Counted from the stretch's first letter, positions 1 to 9,625 are shown. The stretch is 9,694 nt of DNA from DAIPHL01 sp036771375 (GCA_036771375.1 DAIPHL010000088.1:1-9694); one strand, 5' to 3'. The notes: generated from the letters alone by a model not told the origin. Made by a program: numbers and translations.

Positions 1-1098
1 GGTCGGCGAGAGCGAGCCGTCCTCGCCCGAGGTTTCAGGAGCACGAGAGTCCTCCCTCCAAGGCGGCGTCAACTTCGTCGATTCAATCCCCGGCAAGGAG
101 GAGGCTTCATCCGGCAGGAAACCGCCCCCCGCAAGCAAGAGTTCCCTCGCCGCCTGCCTCACCAACTCGAATACCGGACCGGTCTTTCTGAATCGGATCT
201 CCGCTTTCGCCGGATGAATGTTCACATCGACATCCTCGGGGGGCAGAAAGACCATCACGATCCACTCGCCGAAGATCGACGCCCCGGTAGAGTTCAATGC
301 GGCCCGCACAGTCGGATCCTGGACCCTCCTGTTGTTCACGAAGAGCGTGACCGCTACGCGGCGGGAACCGGGAAGATTGTTCCACCACATGGACACGGAG
401 ATTCGATTTTGGCTCGCGACGGAGGCATGTATCCGACACTCCGCACCCCACAGAGACGAGAGGACCTCGTCGGTGGAGCCTACGTCCCCGATGTCCAAAA
501 TTTTCTTCCCGTCGTTCGAGACTCGGAAGCGTATCTTGGGATACGCAAGGGCATAATCCTGAACGACCCCGATGATACGCCTCAACTCCGCGGTCGAGCC
601 GCGAAGAAACTTCCTTCGCGCCGGAAGATTGTAAAACAGATCCCGTATCTGTACACGCGTTCCCGGCGCGGCGGGAATCTCGACATGCGCGGTGATCGTC
701 CCACCTTCGCTGCAGATCATACCCCCGAGATCGGAATTCGGAGTTCGGCTCCGCAACTCCACCCGGCTCACGGCCGCAATGCTGGAGAGGGCTTCCCCTC
801 TGTAGCCGAGGGTCCCCACCCTTTCGAGATCCTCCAATGTCCTGATCTTGCTGGTCGCGTACCGTTCCATCGCCAGAGGGAGCTCGCGAAAGGGTATGCC
901 GCATCCGTTGTCCTCCATGACGAGCGAGGCCTTGCCCCCCTCTTCGAGATTGATCACGATATCGGACGCTCCGGCGTCTATCGCGTTCTCCAACAGCTCC
1001 TTGGCCGCGGAGGCCGGGCGTTCGATCACCTCCCCCGCGGCGATTCGACTCGCGACACCGCCGCTCAGCCGCTCGATGCCTCGTCGGGTTTCGTTCAT
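1..1098 (-). CDS. mutL: DNA mismatch repair protein MutL, N-terminal ATPase part (cut by window edge)
   Basis: MutL couples mismatch recognition by MutS to strand removal; it is a GHKL-family ATPase acting on DNA as a dimer. The frame is open from the ATG at 1098 to base 1 (366 codons, no stop), so the 3' end lies outside. Visible motifs: KELLENAID (residues 33-41, with the expected catalytic Glu34 and Mg-binding Asn38), DNGCGIP (63-69), the ATP-lid YATSKI (80-85), GTLGYRGEALSSI (95-107), RDLFYNLPARRKFL (152-165) and DVNIHPAKAEIRF (291-303, with the conserved Lys298). A low-complexity linker begins near residue 327. Family members are usually about 600 residues, so the C-terminal dimerisation domain, which carries the endonuclease motif in most bacteria lacking MutH, cannot be seen. 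The start overlaps the mutS stop as ATGA and has AGGAGG at 1113-1118, a rather long 14 nt upstream. Tyr80 replaces the His usual before ATSK. Identification is secure. Confidence 0.95.
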   Translation of the reverse strand, partial: MNETRRGIERLSGGVASRIAAGEVIERPASAAKELLENAIDAGASDIVINLEEGGKASLVMEDNGCGIPFRELPLAMERYATSKIRTLEDLERVGTLGYRGEALSSIAAVSRVELRSRTPNSDLGGMICSEGGTITAHVEIPAAPGTRVQIRDLFYNLPARRKFLRGSTAELRRIIGVVQDYALAYPKIRFRVSNDGKKILDIGDVGSTDEVLSSLWGAECRIHASVASQNRISVSMWWNNLPGSRRVAVTLFVNNRRVQDPTVRAALNSTGASIFGEWIVMVFLPPEDVDVNIHPAKAEIRFRKTGPVFELVRQAARELLLAGGGFLPDEASSLPGIESTKLTPPWREDSRAPETSGEDGSLSPT

Positions 1099-3701
1099 TT
1101 CAAATCCAGAATCCTCCTGCTCTTCTCCCTCAGGCGAAAAACCAAATCCAGCGCCTCCATCGGCGTCATCTGATTCGGGTCGCTCTGTGCCAGTTGTTCG
1201 ATGACCCCCTCCCGCTCGACATCGAAAAAGATCTCCTTTTGGGCGTACATCCTGGACCTCGACGCCGAGCTGTGCACATGGACGGAGGGGTTTTCCTCGA
1301 ACTCACGCAACAGCTCCCTCGACCTCCGGATCACCATCTGCGGGACACCGGCGAGTCTCGCGACCTCGATTCCATAAGACCGATCCGCCGGACGCGGCAC
1401 CACCTTGTGAAGAAAGCGGATTCCGTCGCCCGACTCCTCGACCGCCATGCTGAGGTTCAGAAGATACGGCAAAGAGAGTCCCGTCAACTCGTGATAATGC
1501 GTCGCAAAGAGCGCCTTGGTTCGCCCCTCGACGTGGAGGTTCAGGAACTCCACCACGGCCCAGGCGATGCTCATGCCGTCGTAGGTCGAAGTGCCCCGTC
1601 CGATCTCGTCCAGGATCACAAGGCTTCTGGACGTCGCATGCCTCAAAATGTTCGCGGTTTCCACCATCTCGACCATAAACGTGCTACGCCCTCTCACGAG
1701 CTCATCTTTCGCCCCGATTCTGGTGAAGATACGGTCCAAAACCCCGATTCGTGCGCTCTGTGCCGGAACGAACGACCCCATATGCGCCATCAGGGCAACC
1801 AACGCCGCGGTCCTGAGATACGTGGATTTTCCGGCCATGTTGGGACCGGTCAATATCGCGATACAGCCGCGACTTGCGTCGTCTGGATCCAACACGATGT
1901 CGTTCGGGGTAAAAGGAAGGGTGCCCAGCGCCTTCTCGACGACCGGATGGCGCGCCCCCTTGACGTCAAAAACCCTGCTTCGATCCATCTTCGGGCGCAC
2001 ATACGCATTGTCTCTTGCGACCTCCGCCAGCGTACGGAGAACATCCAGCTTCGCGAGGCTCCGCGAGGCTTCCTGAAGCGCCGAACTTCGAGAGAGGGTC
2101 CTTTCCACGATATCCCCGTAAAGCCTCGTCTCCCTCTCCTCGATCTCGCGTTCGGCCCTGAAAACCCTGCGTTCGATCTCCTTGAGCGCTTCGTTGACGA
2201 AGCGTTCCCCGCTTACGACCGTCTGTCGTCTCGAATAATCGTCCGGTACCCGGTCGAGATGGCTCTTTCCGACCTCGATATAATATCCGAAAACCTTGTT
2301 GATGCCGACTCTCACCTTGATGCCGGTGCGTTCACGCTCCTTCTGTTCGAAGCTCCGCAGGTTCTCCTCGGCGTGCAAAATGGCGTCCTTGGAGTCGTCC
2401 AACTCGGCGTCGAAACCCGTCCTGATGACCCCTCCCGCAGAGAGGGCACGCGGAAGGTCATCAAAGAGGGCGGACGAAAGAAGCTCTTTCAGCTCGGAGA
2501 GGTCGGGAACGCTCCGAAACAGGAGCGAAAGCGGGGTCGTCTCCTCACCTCGGACGAGTGCCAGGATCTCCGGCAGAGCGAGCAAGGTGTCCCTGATCGC
2601 GCCCACATCCCTTGGATTTCCCACCTTGAGACTCAGTCGACCGAGAGCGCGTTCCATATCCCGACACTTCGAAAGCACCGCGCCAAGTGCGCGCAACGTC
2701 TGGGTGTTTTCGGCGAGGAACTCGACACAATCCTGCCTGGCCCCGATTCTTTCGAGGTCGGTCAGAGGATGGGCGATCCAATCCCGCAGGAGCCTTCGTC
2801 CCATCGAGGTCTTGCATGAATCGAGGACGGCAAAAAGCGACGACGTCTCCCCATCCAGAAGCTCCAGGTTGATCTGGGTCGTCCTGTCCAAAATCAGCAT
2901 ACCGTCGGGGAGCAGAGGGCGTATCCCCAACACGTGCCCCGCTCCGCCGAACTGGGTCTCCTCCAGGTATCGCACGACCGCTGCGGATGCGTATGCAGCC
3001 GAATCGGCGTCCTCTATACCCATCGCCCTCAGGCTCGCGAGACCCCAACGTTTACACAACCACCCCGCACCGAAGGAAGAGGAGAACTCTCCTCTTTCAC
3101 GCAATACCAACATGGGAGGACTTCCGTCCGATGAGGCGACCTCGTCCCGATGCCGCGCGAACTCCGGCTCCTGGCCTTTCGGCAACAACAACTCCCCCGG
3201 GGCGAAGAGCGACAAAAGGGAGAGAGCCTCCTGTCGCGGGAAAGTACCGGCCTCCAGAAGCCCGGTTCCCACCGTCAAAAGGGCGATCGACGCCTCCGTC
3301 CCCTGAAAGACGATCGCGGCGAGCCGTCCGTCTCCCTCTGCATCCTGGGAAACATAGGTGCCGGGAGTCACCACCCTGACAACACTTCTTTCGACGAGGC
3401 TTCTACCATCCGGCTCCGATATCTGGTCACACACAGCAACCCGGTATCCGGCCGCAACGAGACGTCCCATGTACACATCGAGCGCGTGATGCGGAACACC
3501 GGCCATCGGAATCGCCTTGTCCTGATCACGAGCAGTGAGAGTGATATCAAGGACCTCCGAAGCCGTCACGGCATCGTCGAAGAACAATTCGAAGAAATCC
3601 CCCATACGGAAGAGCAGAAGGCAATCGGGGTACCTGTCCTTCCACTCGAAATATTGCTTCAGCATCGGGGTCATTTTGACTCCAGGCGGGAGCTCATTCA
3701 T
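1095..3701 (-). CDS. mutS: DNA mismatch repair protein MutS
   Basis: MutS binds base mismatches and small loops, then recruits MutL in an ATP-dependent manner. The product is 868 residues, normal for MutS1. The N-terminal mismatch-reading motif is GDFFELF with Phe36 and Glu38, which insert at the mismatch. The connector, lever and clamp regions follow, including the FGYYIEV clamp segment (471-477). The ATPase domain shows Walker A GPNMAGKST (619-627), the GRSTFMVEM signature (671-679), Walker B LVILDEIGRGTST (694-706), the ATHYHEL switch (733-739) and RSYGIEVARLAGVP (774-787). It ends with the C-terminal DPNQMTPMEALD motif (841-852). The frame stays open upstream to 3890, but those 63 codons lie inside ruvX and show no MutS-like sequence. 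The ATG at 3701 is chosen because it gives the normal MutS N-terminus and has GAGGA about 13 nt upstream. It overlaps the ruvX stop by 8 nt and the mutL start by 4 nt, which suggests translational coupling. Confidence 0.97.
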   Translation of the reverse strand: MNELPPGVKMTPMLKQYFEWKDRYPDCLLLFRMGDFFELFFDDAVTASEVLDITLTARDQDKAIPMAGVPHHALDVYMGRLVAAGYRVAVCDQISEPDGRSLVERSVVRVVTPGTYVSQDAEGDGRLAAIVFQGTEASIALLTVGTGLLEAGTFPRQEALSLLSLFAPGELLLPKGQEPEFARHRDEVASSDGSPPMLVLRERGEFSSSFGAGWLCKRWGLASLRAMGIEDADSAAYASAAVVRYLEETQFGGAGHVLGIRPLLPDGMLILDRTTQINLELLDGETSSLFAVLDSCKTSMGRRLLRDWIAHPLTDLERIGARQDCVEFLAENTQTLRALGAVLSKCRDMERALGRLSLKVGNPRDVGAIRDTLLALPEILALVRGEETTPLSLLFRSVPDLSELKELLSSALFDDLPRALSAGGVIRTGFDAELDDSKDAILHAEENLRSFEQKERERTGIKVRVGINKVFGYYIEVGKSHLDRVPDDYSRRQTVVSGERFVNEALKEIERRVFRAEREIEERETRLYGDIVERTLSRSSALQEASRSLAKLDVLRTLAEVARDNAYVRPKMDRSRVFDVKGARHPVVEKALGTLPFTPNDIVLDPDDASRGCIAILTGPNMAGKSTYLRTAALVALMAHMGSFVPAQSARIGVLDRIFTRIGAKDELVRGRSTFMVEMVETANILRHATSRSLVILDEIGRGTSTYDGMSIAWAVVEFLNLHVEGRTKALFATHYHELTGLSLPYLLNLSMAVEESGDGIRFLHKVVPRPADRSYGIEVARLAGVPQMVIRRSRELLREFEENPSVHVHSSASRSRMYAQKEIFFDVEREGVIEQLAQSDPNQMTPMEALDLVFRLREKSRRILDLK

Positions 3702-4242
3702 GCGGATTTCTTCTTCCTCTCCCTCGTGCCCGGACGCGTTTACCCGACAACGGACGCTCTGCCGGAATCGGCGGCTCGAAAACGACCTCACCGCATTCTT
3801 CTTTCCGGGAACGGGAGTCCAGATAGTTTTGAAGCAAAAGGGTCGCAGCCACCATATCGACGCACTTCTTTCTCCCCGCCCGAGAGACATCGGCTTCCAG
3901 AAGCGCTCTTTCCGCTATGACCGTTGTAAAGCGTTCGTCCCAAGAGATCACGTCAAGATCGGGAAAGCGTTTTGCGAGCCCCTCCACCGTCTTCCTCATG
4001 CTTTCGGCCTCCGGCCCTTCTCTGCCGTCGGTTCGGCAGGGAATGCCCACGAGAATCACCTTTGCATCGTATTCATTCACGACGTGCGCCAGTTCCGAGA
4101 TCCACCCATCCGAAACGCGAAGCACGGTCAGACCCTGGGCAAAAACACCCAATGGATCGCTGATCGCGACGCCCACCCGAACGGAACCGATATCGAGCGC
4201 GACCACCCGCTCCTTTCCTGCCGCCCTGGTCCCTTCAGACAT
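3694..4242 (-). CDS. ruvX: RuvX/YqgF family RNase H-fold nuclease (putative Holliday junction resolvase / pre-16S rRNA nuclease)
   Basis: A 182-residue protein of the RuvX/YqgF family. Members have been described as Holliday junction resolvases and, in E. coli, as needed for 5' processing of 16S rRNA; which role applies here cannot be read from sequence. The core shows VVALDIGSVRVGVAISDP (13-30, Asp17), the VGIPCRTDG loop (65-73), WDERFTT (101-107, Glu103) and CVDMVAATLLLQNYLD (127-142, Asp129), which supply the three expected acidic residues. An in-frame TTG at 4269 inside alaS would add nine residues, but the ATG at 4242 lies just past the alaS stop and fits the family N-terminus better. 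Neither start has a strong Shine-Dalgarno at good spacing, so translation probably depends on coupling to alaS. The C-terminus is unusual: about 35-40 residues beyond the family's normal end, finishing in the arginine-rich KRVRARGRGRR. In many bacteria yqgF follows alaS, as here. Confidence 0.92.
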   Translation of the reverse strand: MSEGTRAAGKERVVALDIGSVRVGVAISDPLGVFAQGLTVLRVSDGWISELAHVVNEYDAKVILVGIPCRTDGREGPEAESMRKTVEGLAKRFPDLDVISWDERFTTVIAERALLEADVSRAGRKKCVDMVAATLLLQNYLDSRSRKEECGEVVFEPPIPAERPLSGKRVRARGRGRRNPHE

Positions 4243-4258
4243 CGACCATCGACGTCCG

Positions 4259-6922
<2,664 letters not shown>

Positions 6923-6930
6923 AAAAACTT

Positions 6931-6936
6931 CCTCCC
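6931..6936 (-). promoter_or_regulatory. Ribosome binding site of alaS
   Basis: GGGAGG on the minus strand, followed by an 8-nt AAGTTTTT spacer and the ATG at 6922. It rules out the in-frame start at 6907 and the long upstream extension. Confidence 0.85.
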
Positions 6937-6942
6937 ATTGCG

Positions 6943-6961
6943 TTTTGCAGAATATGCAAAA
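6943..6961. repeat. Perfect 7-bp inverted repeat in the alaS leader
   Basis: Arms TTTTGCA (6943-6949) and TGCAAAA (6955-6961) are exactly complementary and separated by 5 bp. The element lies 6 bp before the alaS Shine-Dalgarno, within the predicted alaS 5' leader. It could be a protein-binding operator or a weak mRNA hairpin next to the ribosome binding site. The stem is AT-rich (two G:C pairs), which favours a DNA operator slightly over a stable RNA fold. E. coli AlaRS is known to bind a palindrome at its own promoter, so self-repression is one candidate role; this is inference. Confidence 0.5.
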
Positions 6962-6968
6962 TAAAAAA

Positions 6969-6997
6969 ATGAATGCCGAAAAATCGGCGCATATAAT
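6969..6997 (+). promoter_or_regulatory. Predicted promoter of ahcY-mtaD
   Basis: A perfect TATAAT is present at 6992-6997 on the plus strand. The -35 at 6969-6974, 17 bp upstream, is poor (ATGAAT, 3/6), but an A-rich tract (6957-6969) before it could act as an UP element. The start would be near 7004, with a leader of about 69 nt. A second candidate is the extended -10 TGGTAATAT at 7018-7026, which would give a leader of about 40 nt and lies on the alaS -35. Sequence alone cannot separate the two. Confidence 0.5.
6975..6988 (-). other. Small GC hairpin at the predicted 5' end of the alaS transcript
   Basis: Arms GCCGA and TCGGC (5 bp, four of them G:C) enclose a 4-nt loop that reads TTTT on the minus strand. 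With the predicted start near 6989, the hairpin would sit at the very 5' end of the alaS mRNA, followed after a few bases by a T-rich run (6962-6969). It may protect the 5' end or act as a weak early pause. It is too short to call a terminator. Confidence 0.35.
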
Positions 6998-7002
6998 TAT
7001 AT
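6991..7002. repeat. 12-bp palindrome forming a shared bidirectional -10 element
   Basis: ATATAATTATAT is a perfect palindrome at the centre of the divergent intergenic region. Read on either strand it contains TATAAT (plus 6992-6997, minus 7001-6996), so the -10 elements of the two divergent promoters overlap by 2 bp. Predicted start sites are about 15 bp apart and point away from each other. Confidence 0.7.
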
Positions 7003-7023
7003 CAGATGCCGATAAGGTGGTAA
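6996..7023 (-). promoter_or_regulatory. Predicted sigma-70-type promoter of the alaS-ruvX-mutS-mutL operon
   Basis: On the minus strand TATAAT (6996-7001) is a perfect -10 and is preceded by TGA (7004-7002), giving an extended -10 of TGnTATAAT. A 4/6 match to the -35 element, TTACCA, lies at 7023-7018 with a 16-bp spacer. Transcription would begin near 6989, giving a leader of about 67 nt. The -10 overlaps a matching -10 on the other strand. Confidence 0.65.
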
Positions 7024-7058
7024 TATATGGTGACAATCTACGATCATCGTCCATGACT

Positions 7059-7064
7059 AGGAGG
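7059..7064 (+). promoter_or_regulatory. Ribosome binding site deciding the TTG start of ahcY
   Basis: AGGAGG, followed by T, lies 8 nt before the TTG at 7073. This is close to ideal strength and spacing, and nothing comparable precedes the next in-frame candidate, a GTG near 7100. It mirrors the alaS site in having a T-run spacer. Confidence 0.85.
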
Positions 7065-7072
7065 TTTTTCAG

Positions 7073-8338
7073 TTGATTCACGAAAGAGAGGATTACCGTG
7101 TGGCGGATATCGGGCTCGCCCCCGAGGGACATACGCGAATCGATTGGGCGTGGCGTTCCATGCCGGTTCTCGGACTCATCAGGGAAAAGGAACTCGCGGG
7201 GGGCAAAAAACCGCTCACGGGACATACCGTGGCGGCGTGTTTGCATCTGGAGGCAAAGACCGCCTGCCTCTTAAAGGTGTTGTTCGACCTTGGCGCAACC
7301 GTGACGGCGGCGGGAAGCAACCCGTTATCGACGCAGGATCCGATCTGCGCGGCGCTCGCCGATTACGGAGTGCACGTCTTCAGCCGGCACGGTATGAGCG
7401 CGTCGGAATACGAGGAGAACCTCCACAGGATGTTGGCGTGGGAGCCGGATATCATCATCGACGATGGCTGCGATACCGTCGCACTGATTCACGAACGATA
7501 TCCCGACATGACACCGAAGATCATCGGCGGATGCGAGGAGACGACGACCGGAATCAAGCGCCTGCGTGCCATGGATGTCGAGGGAACCTTGAAGTTCCCC
7601 ATGCTGGCCGTCAACGACGCTTTGAGCAAATATCTTTTCGACAACCGATACGGGACCGGGCAGTCCGTCTGGGATTCGATCATGAAGACCACAAACTCGG
7701 TCGTCGCCGGCAAGACCGTCGTGGTGATCGGATATGGCTGGTGTGGCAAGGGCGTCGCATCGAGGGCCTCCGGGCTGGGAGCGAAGGTCGTGGTGGCGGA
7801 AATCAACGCACACAGGGCACTCGAGGCACATATGGACGGGTATTCCGTCATGGACATCTCCGCGGCCTCCGTCGTCGGCGACATCTTCGTGACCGTCACC
7901 GGAAACACCCAAGTCATCAGGAAGGAGCACTTCGAAAAAATGAAGGACGGGGTTCTCCTCGCAAACGCCGGGCATTTCGACGTCGAAGTCTACGTTCCGC
8001 ATCTCGAGGAACTCGCCGTCAAAAAATACGAGTCCCGGACAAACGTCATGACGTACGAAACAGCAGACGGAAGACGGCTGAACCTGCTTGGAGAAGGACG
8101 GTTGGTCAACCTCGCCTGTGGAGACGGGCATCCCATCGAGATCATGGACATGAGCTTCTCCACGCAGCTGCTCTCCGCTCTGTACATCGCAAGGGGCGGG
8201 GCGCTGAAAGAGGGGCTGCAGCTCGTGCCGGATTCCATAGACGACGTCGTGGCCGCATATAAGGTCGAATCGTTGGGATTGACCCTCGAAAAGCTGACGC
8301 CCGTGCAGGAGAAATACCTCAACGAGTGGAGAGAGTGA
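7073..8338 (+). CDS. ahcY: S-adenosylhomocysteine hydrolase, short archaeal/Thermotoga type (possibly S-inosylhomocysteine hydrolase)
   Basis: NAD-dependent cytoplasmic enzyme that splits S-adenosylhomocysteine, the by-product of SAM-dependent methylation, into homocysteine and adenosine. The product is 421 residues. Substrate domain: CLHLEAKTA (56-64), NPLSTQD (83-89), DDGCD (130-134), GGCEETTTG (152-160), LKFPMLAVND (173-182, Lys174 and Asp182) and FDNRYGTGQS (189-198). The NAD-binding fold carries GYGWCGKG (220-227). NAGHFDVE (298-305, His301) and EGRLVNL..GDGHPIE (341-356, His353) complete the active site. It ends at LTPVQEKYLNEWRE and lacks the KPDHYRY tail that contacts NAD across the dimer in eukaryotic and many bacterial enzymes; this, with the GYGWCG loop, marks the archaeal/Thermotoga subgroup. 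Human Thr57 and Glu59, which contact adenosine, correspond to Glu60 and Lys62, so the base preference may differ. The start is TTG, set by its Shine-Dalgarno. mtaD follows 1 nt after the stop. Confidence 0.95.
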   Translation: MIHEREDYRVADIGLAPEGHTRIDWAWRSMPVLGLIREKELAGGKKPLTGHTVAACLHLEAKTACLLKVLFDLGATVTAAGSNPLSTQDPICAALADYGVHVFSRHGMSASEYEENLHRMLAWEPDIIIDDGCDTVALIHERYPDMTPKIIGGCEETTTGIKRLRAMDVEGTLKFPMLAVNDALSKYLFDNRYGTGQSVWDSIMKTTNSVVAGKTVVVIGYGWCGKGVASRASGLGAKVVVAEINAHRALEAHMDGYSVMDISAASVVGDIFVTVTGNTQVIRKEHFEKMKDGVLLANAGHFDVEVYVPHLEELAVKKYESRTNVMTYETADGRRLNLLGEGRLVNLACGDGHPIEIMDMSFSTQLLSALYIARGGALKEGLQLVPDSIDDVVAAYKVESLGLTLEKLTPVQEKYLNEWRE

Positions 8339-8339
8339 C

Positions 8340-9617
8340 ATGTCGGTCATCAGGGACGTCCTCATCTGGGATTCCGAGCGCAAGGATGCGGAACGGGGCG
8401 ACATCGTAATCGACTCGTCCGGTTTTGTCTCCGAGATCGCGAACGCCGGCGAGGGAGAGGGAGAACTCATCTTTGACGGGAAGGGCAAACATGCCGCCAT
8501 TCCAGGCTTGGTCAACGCGCACACACACGTTTCCATGACCCTGCTTCGCGGGCTCGGTGAAGAGCTGCCGCTCATGAAGTGGCTCACGACGAAGATCTTC
8601 CCCGTCGAGGAACGTCTGGGGGCACAGCATATCAGGGCCGGTGCGGAACTTGCGATGCTCGAGATGCTCTCCGGCGGCGTGACTTGCTTCGCGGACATGT
8701 ATTACTTCATGGGGGACGTGGCGGAGGCCACGCTCGCCTCCGGAATGAGAGCCGCCCTGTGCAGGGGCATCACGGGCGACGACATGGGAAAGATCGAGGA
8801 AAATCTGTCGCTCGCCGAAATGTACGGGGGCAGGGACGACAGAATTACCGTACAGATGGGACCGCATGCGCCGTACACGGTACCGATGCACGCCATGGAG
8901 CGCATCGCCGCGACGGCGCGGGAAAAAAACCTGGGAATTCACCTTCACTGGTTGGAAACAGAGGGAGAGCTGGCCCGCTTCAGAGACGAATACAGGCTCT
9001 CTCCCTCCGACTACCTGAAAAAAACCGGCCTTCTCGAGGCAAGCGAACTCATTCTGGCCCATTGTGTCTGGTTCCCCACGGAGGAGCTCACGTGTGTGCA
9101 ACGCGACAATGTGACCGTCGTCCACAACCCCAAGAGCAACCTGAAACTGGGCAGCGGCTACGCTCCAATCAAGGAGATGATGGCATCCGGCATCAACATC
9201 GCTCTCGGCACCGACGGAGCGGCGAGCAACAACAGGCTCGACGTGTGGGACGAGATGAGGACGGCATCGCTCATGCATAAAGGTTATCACCGGGATCCGA
9301 CGCTTCTTTCCGCGCGCGAGGCAATCGCGATGGGCACGGTAAACGGAGCACGCGGCCTGGGGTTCAAGAAGGTCGGGCTCATAAAGCCCGGTTTTTATGC
9401 AGACGTCACCGTCGTGAAGATGGACGGGCCTCAATATGTCGGCTGCGATGCGACAAATCTTCCGGAGTTCCTGGTGTATGCGGGTTCATCCCGCGACGTC
9501 GCGGCGACGATCGTGGCCGGCAAAGTCCTGTACGACGGCGGAACGTTCACCACTCTGGACAGAGATCGCATTCTGTCCGAGACATCCCGATACCGATACG
9601 AGATAACACGGGGATAA
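8340..9617 (+). CDS. mtaD: 5-methylthioadenosine/S-adenosylhomocysteine deaminase (amidohydrolase superfamily)
   Basis: Metal-dependent deaminase of the TRZ/ATZ-type amidohydrolases. Characterised members convert SAH, 5'-methylthioadenosine, adenosine or 5'-deoxyadenosine to the inosine analogues with release of ammonia. The product is 425 residues, normal for the family. Visible: PGLVNAHTH (55-63, metal ligands His61 and His63), MGPHAPYT (173-180, His176), IHLHWLET (200-207, His203 as third ligand and Glu206 as proton carrier), LAHCVW (239-244, His241), HNPKSNLKLGSG (262-273) and LGTDGAASNN (289-298, Asp292). N- and C-terminal segments form the small beta-sandwich typical of the fold, including PGFYADVTVV (350-359). 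The ATG lies 1 nt after the ahcY stop with GGAGAG just upstream, so translation is probably coupled to ahcY. Substrate cannot be set from sequence within MtaD/DadD-like enzymes, but the neighbour points to SAH. No signal peptide is seen. Confidence 0.93.
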   Translation: MSVIRDVLIWDSERKDAERGDIVIDSSGFVSEIANAGEGEGELIFDGKGKHAAIPGLVNAHTHVSMTLLRGLGEELPLMKWLTTKIFPVEERLGAQHIRAGAELAMLEMLSGGVTCFADMYYFMGDVAEATLASGMRAALCRGITGDDMGKIEENLSLAEMYGGRDDRITVQMGPHAPYTVPMHAMERIAATAREKNLGIHLHWLETEGELARFRDEYRLSPSDYLKKTGLLEASELILAHCVWFPTEELTCVQRDNVTVVHNPKSNLKLGSGYAPIKEMMASGINIALGTDGAASNNRLDVWDEMRTASLMHKGYHRDPTLLSAREAIAMGTVNGARGLGFKKVGLIKPGFYADVTVVKMDGPQYVGCDATNLPEFLVYAGSSRDVAATIVAGKVLYDGGTFTTLDRDRILSETSRYRYEITRG

Positions 9618-9625
9618 ACAAACTT

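Noticed and set aside
107..904. Minus-strand open frame of 265 codons in the mutL region
   Set aside because: It is out of frame with mutL, whose own frame carries every MutL motif and stays open to the window edge.
3702..3890. In-frame upstream extension of mutS to 931 residues
   Set aside because: The 63 extra codons lie in ruvX in another frame, do not resemble MutS, and the standard N-terminus begins at 3701.
214..3920. Several plus-strand open frames of 110-541 codons opposite mutL, mutS and ruvX
   Set aside because: They are shadows of the mismatch repair genes: Arg/Pro/Ser-rich, without motifs, and overlapping one another in different frames.
6923..6990. T-box or transcription attenuator for alaS
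   Set aside because: The leader is only about 67 nt, with no T-box sequence, no specifier stem and no real terminator hairpin.
7004..7072. SAH riboswitch in the ahcY leader
   Set aside because: The position is typical, but the leader is AT-rich and lacks the conserved GC-rich core and pseudoknot sequences that I know of; only weak short stems can be drawn.
6923..7246. In-frame upstream extension of alaS to 995 residues
   Set aside because: It would run through the promoter region and the ahcY start, and the strong Shine-Dalgarno at 6931-6936 sets the start at 6922.
7325..9434. Long open frames on the minus strand opposite ahcY and mtaD (457 and 371 codons)
   Set aside because: They lie wholly antisense to well-identified genes, have no recognisable motifs, and are the expected product of GC-rich codon bias.
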